A stretch of 64,000 nucleotides of DNA from Aureisphaera sp963669405 (GTDB lineage Bacteria; Bacteroidota; Bacteroidia; Flavobacteriales; Flavobacteriaceae). Numbering within the stretch: the first letter of the stretch is position 1; every line of letters starts with the position of its first letter. Shown in pieces: positions 42,591 through 51,148 of the stretch. The position numbers and the translations under genes were made by a program. The stretch covers positions 124,001-188,000 of the forward strand of contig CAXXHF010000002.1 in the NCBI GenBank assembly GCA_963669405.2, in the 5' to 3' direction. The notes below the pieces were generated by a model, which saw only the letters and a program-made list of their open reading frames with translations, had not been told where the DNA came from and ran no database searches.

Positions 42591-43112
42591 ATGAAACCAT
42601 TAATCCTATTGACCATTATTTTGACTCTCAGTTGTAGTTCAACTAAAAATCAAATTCAAGTCTTTGAGGATACATTAGGTATAGAAGAGACTAAGGCCTT
42701 AAATCTCCTAGTATCTGACTTTGAAACCAACTTGTCAAATATCTATCCAAACTTATCGCGTCAAAATGCATACCTTCAGTACATAACTGATATTTTATCT
42801 CTAAAAACAACTAGTTATGAAAAATTCAGTTTTCAGTCTAAAAAAACAAAATCCATATTCAAAAAAAGTGGCTTATGGAATGAGGTTCACAGAATTGATA
42901 CAACTAGGGCCGGTTATCAAGTAAACATGAATGGAAAATATATGCGTGCGCTAGAAAAAATAAAAGAATCTGATACATTGGTCAAGCGGTACTATGAGGC
43001 CCGAAAAATTGATGGCGCTCTTCAAGATCGAATAGATGCAATTTTAAATTCCAAACCTAATTTTGACAACTATTTCCATAAGCGTATTTTCGTGTTGGAG
43101 TTTGGATACTGA
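42591..43112 (+). CDS. Cassette gene: lipoprotein of unknown function
   Basis: 173 residues from 42591 (MKPLILLTIILTLSCSSTKN), where the lipobox starts; the upstream extension belongs to the repeat. The mature protein is mainly helical (TKALNLLVSDFETNLSNIYP, YMRALEKIKESDTLVKRYYE) and highly charged. No family was recognised. It is a single-gene cassette between element copy D and attC-like site 5. Confidence 0.55.
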   Translation: MKPLILLTIILTLSCSSTKNQIQVFEDTLGIEETKALNLLVSDFETNLSNIYPNLSRQNAYLQYITDILSLKTTSYEKFSFQSKKTKSIFKKSGLWNEVHRIDTTRAGYQVNMNGKYMRALEKIKESDTLVKRYYEARKIDGALQDRIDAILNSKPNFDNYFHKRIFVLEFGY

Positions 43113-43125
43113 TAAAAATACGTTT

Positions 43126-43221
43126 GCTAACAACGCATATAACACATTGCCAAAATTTGGCTAACTTTAAACTCTCTCCTACCATTAATTATGGCAACGT
43201 ACCATATACAAGATCGTTAGC
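43126..43221 (+). repeat. attC-like site 5
   Basis: GCTAACAACGCATATAAC at the left and CATATACAAGATCGTTAGC at the right. At 96 bp it is one of the shorter sites. It lies 13 bp after the stop before it and 18 bp before the next ATG. Confidence 0.6.
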
Positions 43222-43239
43222 AATAATTTTAGACAGCAT

Positions 43240-43848
43240 ATGAAAAATAAAAACTTCAAGTTTTATCTTATGTTCTTCTTATTTATATGTAGCTACCTAA
43301 GTTACTCACAGATAAGTAATTCTTGGAGTCAAATAGAATTAAATAAGGCCAATACAGTCAATAATATTTCTTATTTAAATGATACTGAAAAAGAAGCAGT
43401 AATAATTCTAAACTTAGCGAGACTTTACCCAAAAAAGTTTGTTCAAATTGAGTTAATCGATTTTAATGGTACAAAAAAATATGGAGAGTACTTAAAAGAC
43501 TCATATTATAAAAAATCACTTATTCGCACAATGAACAAAATGAAACCACTATCTGCTTTAGTACCAGATTCATTAATGACAATTAATGCAAAATGTTTTG
43601 CTGTTGAATCAGGTAAAAGAGGATATGAAGGTCATAAACGAATAAACTGTGAAAAGAAGAATTTTGCTGAATGTTGCTCATATGGAATGGAAACTGGTAA
43701 AGACATAATAATGCAATTATTGATTGATCACAATGTCCCATCTTTAGGACATCGGAAAGGTTGTTTTGATGAAACTCTAACAACAATTGGAGTTGGAGTT
43801 GCCTCTCACAAAAAATGGGATACATGTTGCGTAATTGAATTATATTAA
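43240..43848 (+). CDS. Cassette gene: secreted CAP/SCP-domain protein
   Basis: 202 residues with a signal peptide ending near YLSYSQIS. The CAP fold is shown by EAVIILNLARLYPKKFVQIE at the first helix, GKRGYEGHKRINC, then CCSYGMETGKDIIMQLLIDH and GHRKGCFDETLTTIGVGVAS. These give the His and Glu positions of the CAP cavity and the terminal GVG strand. CAP proteins are secreted and bind lipids, sterols or peptides; some are proteases. Additional Cys pairs may form disulfides. It is a single-gene cassette. Confidence 0.75.
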   Translation: MKNKNFKFYLMFFLFICSYLSYSQISNSWSQIELNKANTVNNISYLNDTEKEAVIILNLARLYPKKFVQIELIDFNGTKKYGEYLKDSYYKKSLIRTMNKMKPLSALVPDSLMTINAKCFAVESGKRGYEGHKRINCEKKNFAECCSYGMETGKDIIMQLLIDHNVPSLGHRKGCFDETLTTIGVGVASHKKWDTCCVIELY

Positions 43849-43854
43849 ACTATT

Positions 43855-43986
43855 GCCAACAACGTGTATAGTTCATTGCTACTGAATTTCATATCAAAAT
43901 TCAACGTTTATTTATTATCTTTCGGTTACAGCGGAAAGAATCCTGCGGATGATTCCATAACGAAATCATAGCCGAGACCGTTGAGC
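43855..43986 (+). repeat. attC-like site 6
   Basis: GCCAACAACGTGTATAGTTC at the left and ATCATAGCCGAGACCGTTGA at the right. The centre carries TTTCGGTTACAGCGG and CTGCGGATGATT, shared with sites 9 and 16. It begins 6 bp after the CAP gene. Confidence 0.6.
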
Positions 43987-44007
43987 TCCATATCAAAAAC
44001 AAATAAA

Positions 44008-44568
44008 ATGAATATTGAAATAAGACCTTTGACCAAAAATTTAAAGGATGATTACTTGTTTCTATTTGACAATATGATTCACAAAGAAAATCCAGATTGG
44101 TCAAAATGTTATTGTAATGATTATCATTTCCTTGGAGATGTGGAAACATGTACACGTGATACTAGCCGTTCTTTAATAATTAATCGTATCAATGAGAATG
44201 AGCTACAAGGTTACTTAGTTTTTGAAAATGATAACCCGATTGGATGGTGTAATGCAAACGACAGATCAAATTATCAAAGATTATTGAGAGACTATGATTT
44301 GATTGATAATCCTGATGATAAAGTTTGTTCAGTTGTTTGTTTTTTAATACATCCCGATTATAGAAAACAAGGGATATCTCAAAAGATTCTTGAAAAAATT
44401 ATTGCGGATTATTCAAATACGGACTATGATTATATTGAATCATATCCGAAAAAAGGAGAATCGAATGCGAGTAACTTCAAAGGCCCCATGGAATTATATA
44501 AAAGAAACGATTTCAAGATACACAAGGAGCATGATGAGTATTATGTAATGAGAAAAAAACTAAAATAA
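44008..44568 (+). CDS. Cassette gene: GNAT-family acetyltransferase
   Basis: 186 residues from 44008 (MNIEIRPLTKNLKDDYLFLF); the frame is open a little upstream, but that part overlaps the preceding site. GNAT motif A is CSVVCFLIHPDYRKQGISQK followed by ILEKIIADYS, with the R/Q-x-x-G-x-S acetyl-CoA loop. Motif B ends with YKRNDFKIHKEHDEYYVMRK. An N-terminal CYCNDYHFLGD segment is unusual. The acceptor is unknown. Acetyltransferases, including resistance enzymes, are common integron cargo. Confidence 0.85.
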   Translation: MNIEIRPLTKNLKDDYLFLFDNMIHKENPDWSKCYCNDYHFLGDVETCTRDTSRSLIINRINENELQGYLVFENDNPIGWCNANDRSNYQRLLRDYDLIDNPDDKVCSVVCFLIHPDYRKQGISQKILEKIIADYSNTDYDYIESYPKKGESNASNFKGPMELYKRNDFKIHKEHDEYYVMRKKLK

Positions 44569-44575
44569 ATACAGT

Positions 44576-44756
44576 GCACAACAATGGCTATAAGTAATTG
44601 CTTGTTCTCGCCTACTCTTCGACGAGCTTAGGGCATCGCTTTTGAAAATTGCTGGCGCCAGTTTGCTTCGCTCGTGTCTCACGGATTTTCTATTCGATTT
44701 GTATTTGCTAAATTAGTTGCTTAACCACACAACTAACCATATACAAACACGTTAGC
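44576..44756 (+). repeat. attC-like site 7 (long-centre subfamily)
   Basis: CACAACAATGGCTATAAG at the left and CATATACAAACACGTTAGC at the right. The centre of about 140 bp with GGCATCGCTTTTGAAAATTG and GCTGGCGCCAGTTTGCTTCG is shared with sites 8, 13 and 17. Confidence 0.6.
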
Positions 44757-44782
44757 AACAAGCCAAAAACATTACGCCAAAA

Positions 44783-45127
44783 ATGAACCAAATAACAAAA
44801 TGCTTAATTTTATTTCTGATTTTAGTGAGCATTTCTTGCGATGAAAAGAAACCCGAAAAAACATATTTAGCAAACTATATTGACTCATTGAAAACGGAAT
44901 ATTCGCTAACCGAAAATCCACTTTTAGTTATTGATGGAGTTGCAGCTCATTATGAATCAATGAATGACGGATGGTTCCTAATAAAAGAAGAAGATATTTA
45001 CAGCCTCAAGTATATTAAAAAAGGTGAAACTAAAATATATGGAAGTAAAGATATTAATGGTGTTGTTTTATTAACAACGATGCTAAGTGAAAGACAAAGA
45101 ACAAATGCGAAATCGGAACAGCAATAA
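44783..45127 (+). CDS. Cassette gene: small lipoprotein, 114 residues
   Basis: Lipobox LILVSISCDEKK. The mature part has NPLLVIDGVAAHYESMNDGW and INGVVLLTTMLSERQRTN. The pattern 'PL.VIDG......N......G........INGVV.+T' recalls TonB-dependent receptor plug-domain-like or 'TonB plug' lipoprotein fragments of Bacteroidetes, but it is short and no barrel follows. It is a single-gene cassette. The function is unknown. Confidence 0.55.
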   Translation: MNQITKCLILFLILVSISCDEKKPEKTYLANYIDSLKTEYSLTENPLLVIDGVAAHYESMNDGWFLIKEEDIYSLKYIKKGETKIYGSKDINGVVLLTTMLSERQRTNAKSEQQ

Positions 45128-45226
45128 TAACGAAACAGAGCGCAATAAAGGAATTTACGTCTGACAAAAATATGGTGAACTGATTACGCGACGACAAAAA
45201 TGCCGACTGAATAAATAAAAGCCAAT

Positions 45227-45408
45227 TACCAACACCGTATATAATTTATTGCTAGTACTCCCTTACCCTTCGACAAACTCAGGGCATCGCTTTTGAAAAT
45301 TGCTGGCGCCAGTTCGCTTCGCTCGTGTCTCGCGGATTTTCTATTCGGTTTGTATTTGATAAATTAGTTGCTCAAACAACGCAACTAATCATATACATAA
45401 CCCATAAT
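45227..45408 (+). repeat. attC-like site 8 (right end degenerate)
   Basis: ACCAACACCGTATATAATT at the left. The right side has CATATACATAACCCATAATA, where the usual CGTTAGC is lost. The ~140-bp centre is that of sites 7, 13 and 17. It starts 99 bp after the previous stop. Confidence 0.5.
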
Positions 45409-45437
45409 ACCTAAAAAACACTTTGAATAAATTGAAT

Positions 45438-45929
45438 ATGACTGCAAATAATACGCTTGTTGAAATCCAAAACTTTGACTTTTTAATAGGAAAATGGAAT
45501 GTACTAAACAAAAAACTTAAAGAACGACTAAAAGATTGTAAAGAATGGATTGAATTTCCTGCGAAAATGGAGACAAAATCATTTCTTAATGGATTGGGCT
45601 TAATGGATGAAATGAAATCATCTCATTATGGAGATGATTTTATCGGGTTTAGTATCAGAATGGTTAACCCAAAAACAAATATTTGGACAATTTATTGGGC
45701 TGACACAGCAAGTCCCGAAAACTATTTAAAAGAGCAAGTGATTGGAGAATTTAAAAATGGGATTGGAGAGTTTTATGGTAAAGAACTATATCTAGGAAAA
45801 GAATACAAATTAAGGTTTACTTGGAAAAAACAATCTGAAAATACTGCTCTTTGGGAACAAGCCTATTTTGATGAAAAATCAAAAGAGTGGGAAACAAATT
45901 GGATAATGGAATTTACAAGAGAAAATTAA
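45438..45929 (+). CDS. Cassette gene: lipocalin-like protein (DUF1579/heme-binding-like type)
   Basis: 163 residues from an ATG at 45438; a TTG 5 codons upstream is an alternative. FDFLIGKWNVLNKKLKERLK at the N-terminus is the signature of small lipocalin-like proteins ('FDFLIGKW.V...+'). MVNPKTNIWTIYWADTASP, then FTWKKQSENTALWEQAYFDE and a final EWETNWIMEF are the matching strands. The fold binds small hydrophobic compounds or serves as an uncharacterised intracellular factor. No signal peptide is seen. It is a single-gene cassette. Confidence 0.65.
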   Translation: MTANNTLVEIQNFDFLIGKWNVLNKKLKERLKDCKEWIEFPAKMETKSFLNGLGLMDEMKSSHYGDDFIGFSIRMVNPKTNIWTIYWADTASPENYLKEQVIGEFKNGIGEFYGKELYLGKEYKLRFTWKKQSENTALWEQAYFDEKSKEWETNWIMEFTREN

Positions 45930-45949
45930 AAGATAAGTATACACACAAT

Positions 45950-46069
45950 GGCTATAATTCATTGTGGTTTTGCGCCACACCAAAATAAAAGTATTAATCA
46001 AACGGCTGGATTTCTGCGGAATAATACTGCGGATGATTTAACAACGAAATCATAGCCGAGAACGTTGCC
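45950..46069 (+). repeat. attC-like site 9
   Basis: CACACAATGGCTATAATTC at the left and ATCATAGCCGAGAACGTTGC at the right. The centre matches sites 6 and 16 (CTGCGGATGATTTAACAACG). It ends 19 bp before the next ATG. Confidence 0.55.
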
Positions 46070-46088
46070 AACAAGCTGAAAAAATAAA

Positions 46089-46457
46089 ATGGAACGACAA
46101 ACGATTATCATAATTGGATTTCTATTCTGTATTCTCGGAATTTTTATTGCGCCACTTCTTTATGAAAATACGCAATACGGAGAAATATTCTTTCTGATTA
46201 TAATGTATTTCATGCCAGCTCTGATTTTAGCAATTGCGAACGGATTTTTATTACGGTTGATTGAACAAAAGATGCGGGATCTGACTCTGAAAATTGGAAT
46301 TGGATTTATTCCGCTTCTAATTTTGATATTACTTGCTATTGGAAAAGAATCGCCAATACAATTCATAGCGACTTTTGGAATTTTTGGAATTGGAATTACC
46401 AATCTGATTTGGACTATAAAATTGATAAATGAAAAGTCAGTTGCCAACAATGTATAA
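46089..46457 (+). CDS. Cassette gene: four-helix membrane protein
   Basis: 122 residues with four hydrophobic segments (TIIIIGFLFCILGIFIAPLL, FFLIIMYFMPALILAIANGF, IGIGFIPLLILILLAIG, FIATFGIFGIGITNLIW). No motif or family was recognised. The last codons and stop (GTATAA) lie inside the next attC-like site, so the end of the protein is encoded by the recombination site, a known feature of some cassettes. The function is unknown. Confidence 0.55.
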   Translation: MERQTIIIIGFLFCILGIFIAPLLYENTQYGEIFFLIIMYFMPALILAIANGFLLRLIEQKMRDLTLKIGIGFIPLLILILLAIGKESPIQFIATFGIFGIGITNLIWTIKLINEKSVANNV

Positions 46458-46539
46458 CCGGAATTGCAAAGGTCTGTGCCAAACCAAAAATTAACGCATA
46501 TTAACCCGTGACTGACGGTTATACAAGACCGTTGTATGC
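46443..46539 (+). repeat. attC-like site 10
   Basis: GCCAACAATGTATAACCGG at the left pairs with CGGTTATACAAGACCGTTG at the right. It shares its centre with site 3. It overlaps the 3' end of the membrane-protein gene and ends 17 bp before the next ATG. Confidence 0.6.
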
Positions 46540-46556
46540 AATAAAAAAGAATCCCA

Positions 46557-46952
46557 ATGAAAGACATCCCTGGAATCGATGAAAACGGCAATCCTAAAAA
46601 TGGACCTTTTAAGCTGTTTTTCAAAAACGGCCTTATCTCTTGCCAAGGTGAGTTCGACAACGGAAAGAAATCAGGAAAGTGGAAGTACTTTCTCAACAAT
46701 GGCCAGATGCAATCCTCCGGCAGCTTCAAGGACGGAAAGATCGTTGGACAGTGGGAATGGTTCTTCAAGACTGGCGAACCACGGGCAACGGGCGGCTTTG
46801 ACGATGAAGGACAGAAGCACGGTGTATGGAAGCGATACCATGCCAATGGCCAACTCTGGGACGAAGGTAGCTTTGAACACGGCAAGAAGAAGGGCACTTG
46901 GAAGGTCTATAATGAGGCTGGTGAGCTCCTAAACACGCAAACTTTCAAGTAG
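46557..46952 (+). CDS. Cassette gene: MORN/YwqK-type repeat protein
   Basis: 131 residues made of about five repeats of ~22 residues with the pattern NG....G.F..GKK.G.W..F: PFKLFFKNGLISCQGEFDNG, KSGKWKYFLNNGQMQSSGSF, QWEWFFKTGEPRATGGFDDE, VWKRYHANGQLWDEGSFEHG, GTWKVYNEAGELLNTQTF. These are toxin-antitoxin YwqK/MORN-like repeats used in binding. The base composition is clearly richer in G and C than every neighbour, which suggests recent arrival from a different genome. It is a single-gene cassette whose partner is not identified. Confidence 0.75.
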   Translation: MKDIPGIDENGNPKNGPFKLFFKNGLISCQGEFDNGKKSGKWKYFLNNGQMQSSGSFKDGKIVGQWEWFFKTGEPRATGGFDDEGQKHGVWKRYHANGQLWDEGSFEHGKKKGTWKVYNEAGELLNTQTFK

Positions 46953-46989
46953 CGGAACGGATGTCTCTGTCTATCCACGTGACTCCCCA

Positions 46990-47088
46990 GCAGGTAATTC
47001 AAGCAGTAGGCCAACGGCACTGCCCTAAAAAAAAATAAAAAGCTGATTTGAGGCTACGCTACAAATCATATACAATACCGTTACCTGC
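46990..47088 (+). repeat. attC-like site 11 (divergent)
   Basis: The left end GCAGGTAAT pairs with the right end CGTTACCTGC. ATATACAATACCG precedes the right end. The core bases differ from the other sites and match the left end of site 12 (AGGTAAC). Confidence 0.45.
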
Positions 47089-47156
47089 AAGCTGAAAAAG
47101 CATTTGTAACAATAAGCAAACTATCACATCTATAGTATGGACACTAACCTATAATA

Positions 47157-48689
47157 ATGAGAATAGCAATTTTAACAACTTTAATACTTTTTCAAGTATG
47201 GTCTGTAAAAGGACAGACATCGTTAAAAGAAATAAACCTAAATGGCGGAAAGTATAAAGTAGGGTTCAAACACTATACAAGTATCGATAGTACGAGAATC
47301 TATCAAATCAAAAATGATTTTAACAATCAATTCATAAATAGACCCATTCCAATTAGTATTTGGTATCCTGCAACAATTAAAAATAGTGATTCTGAGCAGT
47401 TAACTGTTTTAGATTATTTGGAGGTTTTAAAAGAAGAGGAAGAATGGAAAAACTTACCAAATGAGTTTTTATTAGATTGGTTTCCTTACTTGTGGAACAC
47501 ACCACAAAACAAGGCTCATCTTTCTGAAAAAGCAACTGCTTTTTCAAATCCAACTTTTTTAGATGGAAATTTTCCAGTTATAGTATATGCACCAAGTTAT
47601 CAAGCCTCTTCAATTGAAAATTTTGCACTATTCGAATATTTGGCTAGTAATGGTTTCGTAGTGATTTCAAGTCCTTCAAGAGGAACAGATACAAGGTGGT
47701 TGGAAGGAGGAACTACAAAAGATATGGAAACACAGTCTAGAGATTTAGAATTTCTCCTAAAAGAAATTCATAAATATGGGAATATAGACTTTGATAAAAT
47801 CGCACTTATGGGCTTTAGTTTTGGTGGTCTATCAAATACTATAACGGCTATGAAAAATAAGAACGTAAGTGCAATAGTAAGTTTAGATGGAACTGAAAGG
47901 TACAATTACACTGTCTTGGAAAAATCACCTTATTTTAATTTAGATAGGCTTACTATTCCCTACATCCATTTTGCTCAAAAAGAAATTCCTAAAGACGTTC
48001 TTATTAGTGATAAAATACCAACTGAGTTGAACTATAAATTCCAATTGTACGATTCTTTGAAATACAGTAATGCCTTTAGTTATAGATTTCACAACTTAAC
48101 ACATTCTTATTTTAGTTCCTTTGGTGTTTTATTTGCAAATCGGGATAAAAGGCAAGACAAAAGTGATGCTGAAATTATGGCATCGTATAAACTACTTTCT
48201 CAATATACCTTACAATTTTTAAATGCTACTTTGAAAAATGATGAGAATGCAAAAACATATATAGAAAACAGCCCTGATAAAAATGGTTTTCCTGAAAGCT
48301 TGGTTTCAAAAACAATGAAAAAACCTAATGCAACAGAATTTGATTATAAAGATTTCAATGATTTAGCACTCAATCAGAATTATCAAGATTTGATTCCATT
48401 ATACAAAAAAACAATAGCGAAACATCCAAAGCTTATGCTTGCAGAAGGTATGTTAAATACTCTAGGCTTGCACTTATCATTTAATCCCTCAAAGGTAGAG
48501 CAAGGTATTAATGTATTTTTATTGGCTTTGCACATCTATCCAAAATCTGCTAATTTGTATGATAGTTTAGCCGAAGCCTATCTTTACAAAAAGGATTTTC
48601 AAAATGCTATAACCAGCTTTGAAAAGTCTTTGGAATTGAATTCTGAAAACCAAAATGCAATTAATAGATTAAAACAGTTGAAAGAATAA
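47157..48689 (+). CDS. Cassette gene: secreted alpha/beta hydrolase with C-terminal TPR
   Basis: 510 residues with a signal peptide ending near VWSVKGQ. The hydrolase core resembles dienelactone/PAF-acetylhydrolase-like proteins: RPIPISIWYPATIKNSD, then FPVIVYAPSYQASSIENFAL and the nucleophile elbow ALMGFSFGGLSNTITAM. ISLDGTERYN-like residues (AIVSLDGTERYNY) and FHNLTHSYFSSFGVLF supply the acid and His candidates. The last ~130 residues hold TPR-like helices (YPKSANLYDSLAEAYLYKKD). It is probably a periplasmic or surface esterase. It ends 7 bp before a half attC-like site. Confidence 0.75.
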   Translation: MRIAILTTLILFQVWSVKGQTSLKEINLNGGKYKVGFKHYTSIDSTRIYQIKNDFNNQFINRPIPISIWYPATIKNSDSEQLTVLDYLEVLKEEEEWKNLPNEFLLDWFPYLWNTPQNKAHLSEKATAFSNPTFLDGNFPVIVYAPSYQASSIENFALFEYLASNGFVVISSPSRGTDTRWLEGGTTKDMETQSRDLEFLLKEIHKYGNIDFDKIALMGFSFGGLSNTITAMKNKNVSAIVSLDGTERYNYTVLEKSPYFNLDRLTIPYIHFAQKEIPKDVLISDKIPTELNYKFQLYDSLKYSNAFSYRFHNLTHSYFSSFGVLFANRDKRQDKSDAEIMASYKLLSQYTLQFLNATLKNDENAKTYIENSPDKNGFPESLVSKTMKKPNATEFDYKDFNDLALNQNYQDLIPLYKKTIAKHPKLMLAEGMLNTLGLHLSFNPSKVEQGINVFLLALHIYPKSANLYDSLAEAYLYKKDFQNAITSFEKSLELNSENQNAINRLKQLKE

Positions 48690-48696
48690 AGCCCTT

Positions 48697-48720
48697 AGGT
48701 AACAACGTGTATAAAACATT
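48697..48720 (+). repeat. attC-like site 12 (left half only)
   Basis: AGGTAACAACGTGTATAAAA matches left ends of other sites. No right half follows, and the next ATG is at 48736. It is probably a truncated site left by a deletion. Confidence 0.5.
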
Positions 48721-48735
48721 TTGAAATATTAAATA

Positions 48736-49527
48736 ATGAAAAATTACAACTTCATACTATTAATACTTATTTCACTATTAGTATCCTGTAAAAATGATAA
48801 AATGCAAAAAAAAGAAGATTCTAAAAAAACTATACCAATTACCACATCATCAAAAAGAGCAAAAGAACATTTTGAAAAAGCAAGGTTTTTAGTTCAAAAT
48901 GGAATAAATAGTAATCCAATCGAACAATATGAAAAAGCCATTGAACTGGATAGTAGCTTCGTTAGAATCTACAACTTCATATCCATGTATTCTCGAGATG
49001 ATTCAATAAAAAAACAGAATCATGAACTTGCAAAAAAATATAAACATTTAGTATCCAAAGAAGAACAAATATTAGTTGAGGCAACGGAATTTAGATTAAA
49101 AAACCCTGATGATATTTATGAAGCAAAATTATTTGAATTAGCAGAACTTTGTCCATCTGATAAATACCTTCATCATAGTATCTGTTTTTTGCTTTTTAGA
49201 AAAAATCCAAGTCTAGCCATTAAAGCAGGTAAGAAATCCATTGAATTAGATAAAAACTATGGCTCTGGTTATAACATTTTAGGATATGCTTACATAAATA
49301 ACAACGAGTTAGACAAAGCAAATGAGGCATTTGATAACTTTATAAGATGTGAGCCAGAAAATGCAAATCCATATGACTCAAAAGCAGATTTAATGCTTCA
49401 ATTAGGAAGTTATGAAGAAGCTTTAAAACTGAAACAAAAAGCATATGAACTGGATAAATCTTTCGATTGGATTCCTGAAGAAATAATTGATATAAAAGCT
49501 AAGATAGACTCATTGTCTAATAAATAA
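48736..49527 (+). CDS. Cassette gene: TPR lipoprotein
   Basis: 263 residues with lipobox LISLLVSCKNDK. Tetratricopeptide-type helices fill the rest: KEHFEKARFLVQNGINSNPI, then GYNILGYAYINNNELDKANE and PYDSKADLMLQLGSYEEALK. TPRs bind other proteins. No catalytic domain is present. The preceding hydrolase also ends in TPRs, and the half-site between them suggests that two former cassettes have fused into one unit. The partner is unknown. Confidence 0.75.
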   Translation: MKNYNFILLILISLLVSCKNDKMQKKEDSKKTIPITTSSKRAKEHFEKARFLVQNGINSNPIEQYEKAIELDSSFVRIYNFISMYSRDDSIKKQNHELAKKYKHLVSKEEQILVEATEFRLKNPDDIYEAKLFELAELCPSDKYLHHSICFLLFRKNPSLAIKAGKKSIELDKNYGSGYNILGYAYINNNELDKANEAFDNFIRCEPENANPYDSKADLMLQLGSYEEALKLKQKAYELDKSFDWIPEEIIDIKAKIDSLSNK

Positions 49528-49532
49528 ATTAC

Positions 49533-49719
49533 TGGTAACAACACCATATATAATTTATTGCTAGTACTCGCCTACCCTTAGACGAGCTCAGGGCATCGCT
49601 TTTTGAAAATTGCTGGCGCCAGTTCGCTTCGCTCATGTCTTGCGGATTTTCTATTAGGTTTGTATTTGCTAAATTAGTTGCTGAAACACGCAAAGAAATC
49701 ATACACAAACACGTTAGCC
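49533..49719 (+). repeat. attC-like site 13 (long-centre subfamily)
   Basis: GGTAACAACACCATATATAA at the left and CATACACAAACACGTTAGCC at the right, with the ~140-bp centre of sites 7, 8 and 17. It starts 5 bp after the TPR gene. Confidence 0.6.
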
Positions 49720-49744
49720 ACCATTATGACAAGCCAACAAACCA

Positions 49745-50470
49745 ATGATTAAATTTTTTCGGAACATACGTCAAAACCTTCTCAACGAAGGAAAAACAAC
49801 CAAATACTTTAAATACGCCATAGGTGAAATTGTACTAGTCGTTATTGGTATTCTAATTGCATTGAGTATTAATAATTGGAATGAATCACGTCAACAAAAG
49901 AAAGTTTTAAATAATATTTATGAAATTGTAGCTGAGGATCTAAAGAAAGATTCTTCAGAAGTGGAAATGGTATTGAATTTCATGCTCGACAGAAAAAAGG
50001 TATTCGAAAAAATTTTAAATGACTCATTAAATTTAAAAGAAGTTGAAGGAAATGCGATTATCCTCTCAATATTAACTGATGTCAGAGTATTGAACATAGA
50101 AAAGAGAGGGTATAATTTGCTGCGTAATTTTGAAGACAACATGATAAGCAAAAATGACTCTTTGGCTTTTAGAATTATCAATTTCTACGCAAGTTCTATT
50201 TTCTTTTCTGAAAAGGTGGAAAATATAATTATTGATGATTTAATAAAAACCAATGATCTATGGAAGAATCAGGAATGGTATACCAATATTATGCAAAATA
50301 AAAAAGATGAAAAATTTATTGACTATATACTAACAAATAGAGAATTCAAAAATTTATGTGCTTTTCGATATAGCATGTATTATGAAAATTACGCCCCAAC
50401 AATCAAGCAATTTCAGCAAGGAAGTGAGCGAATCTTGGAAGCTATAAAAACCAGACTCGATAAAAAATAA
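49745..50470 (+). CDS. Cassette gene: DUF6090-type membrane-anchored protein
   Basis: 241 residues. The N-terminus MIKFFRNIRQNLLNEGKTTK followed by YFKYAIGEIVLVVIGILIAL and SINNWNESRQQKK is the signature of a large flavobacterial family (DUF6090) with one N-terminal membrane helix and an extracytoplasmic helical domain. The function of the family is unknown, but its members are repeatedly found in accessory regions. The rest is helical and charged (VLNIEKRGYNLLRNFEDNMI). It is a single-gene cassette. Confidence 0.75.
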   Translation: MIKFFRNIRQNLLNEGKTTKYFKYAIGEIVLVVIGILIALSINNWNESRQQKKVLNNIYEIVAEDLKKDSSEVEMVLNFMLDRKKVFEKILNDSLNLKEVEGNAIILSILTDVRVLNIEKRGYNLLRNFEDNMISKNDSLAFRIINFYASSIFFSEKVENIIIDDLIKTNDLWKNQEWYTNIMQNKKDEKFIDYILTNREFKNLCAFRYSMYYENYAPTIKQFQQGSERILEAIKTRLDKK

Positions 50471-50486
50471 TTAAAAATAGAACAAT

Positions 50487-50563
50487 GTCTAACAAGGTTT
50501 ATAAAACATAGCTTGTAAGTGCAAAACCAAAAGGTTATTTCTTATTTGCAAAGACCGTTACTC
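50487..50563 (+). repeat. attC-like site 14 (short)
   Basis: TCTAACAAGGTTTATAAAAC at the left and TTTGCAAAGACCGTTACTC at the right. At 77 bp it is shorter than the others and shares AAACATAGC with sites 2 and 4. Confidence 0.5.
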
Positions 50564-50576
50564 ACTCTGGGATATA

Positions 50577-51020
50577 ATGGAAATAATAAGAACAAATTCT
50601 CAAAATACCGAGTTTAAAAAACTTGTACAATTACTGAATTCAGATCTTGCAAAAAGGGATGGAGAAACTCATCCTTTATCAAAATTCAATGACATCTCGA
50701 ATTTAAAATTTGTCGTCCTTGCGTTGAAAAATGGCGCAGCAATTGGTTGTGGAGCGATTTCTCAATATGATGCTAATTCAATGGAAATTAAACGAATGTA
50801 TGTATCACAAGAAGCTAGAGGACAAAGAATTGGAGAAAAAATATTGACCGAGCTAGAAAACTGGTCTAAACAGTTGGGAAATACTAAATGTATACTCTTC
50901 ATGGGATCAAGGCAACCTGAAGCAAGTAAATTGTACAAAAGAAACAATTATAACCTGATTGAAAAATACGGGAAACTAAAGGATATTACAGACAGTATAT
51001 GCCTTGCAAAAGATTTATGA
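50577..51020 (+). CDS. Cassette gene: GNAT-family acetyltransferase, 147 residues
   Basis: A compact GNAT protein. Motif C/D is LKFVVLALKNGAAIGCGAIS. Motif A is MEIKRMYVSQEARGQRIGEK with the R-G-Q-R-I-G acetyl-CoA loop. Motif B is SKLYKRNNYNLIEKYGK. It starts 13 bp after site 14 and stops 13 bp before site 15, an ideal single-gene cassette. The acceptor molecule is unknown. Confidence 0.9.
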   Translation: MEIIRTNSQNTEFKKLVQLLNSDLAKRDGETHPLSKFNDISNLKFVVLALKNGAAIGCGAISQYDANSMEIKRMYVSQEARGQRIGEKILTELENWSKQLGNTKCILFMGSRQPEASKLYKRNNYNLIEKYGKLKDITDSICLAKDL

Positions 51021-51033
51021 TTTAAACAAGAAT

Positions 51034-51114
51034 GTGCAACAAGGTACTATCTTGATATCTTAATCGAAAAATCATGCTGATTTTCCCAACGAGACATACA
51101 CAAAATCGCTATGC
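51034..51114 (+). repeat. attC-like site 15
   Basis: GTGCAACAAGGTACTATC at the left and CATACACAAAATCGCTATGC at the right. The right part, TTTTCCCAAC to ATAAAACC, is repeated almost exactly at the end of site 16 (53488-53538). Confidence 0.5.
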
Positions 51115-51148
51115 TCAATTATAAAACCAATGAAAAATAAGCAAAAGA

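Noticed and set aside
46160..46932. Long minus-strand and alternative plus-strand frames across the membrane-protein and MORN cassettes
   Set aside because: The MORN repeat structure is clear in the 46557 frame. The others are opened by its higher GC content and repeats and have no recognisable motifs.
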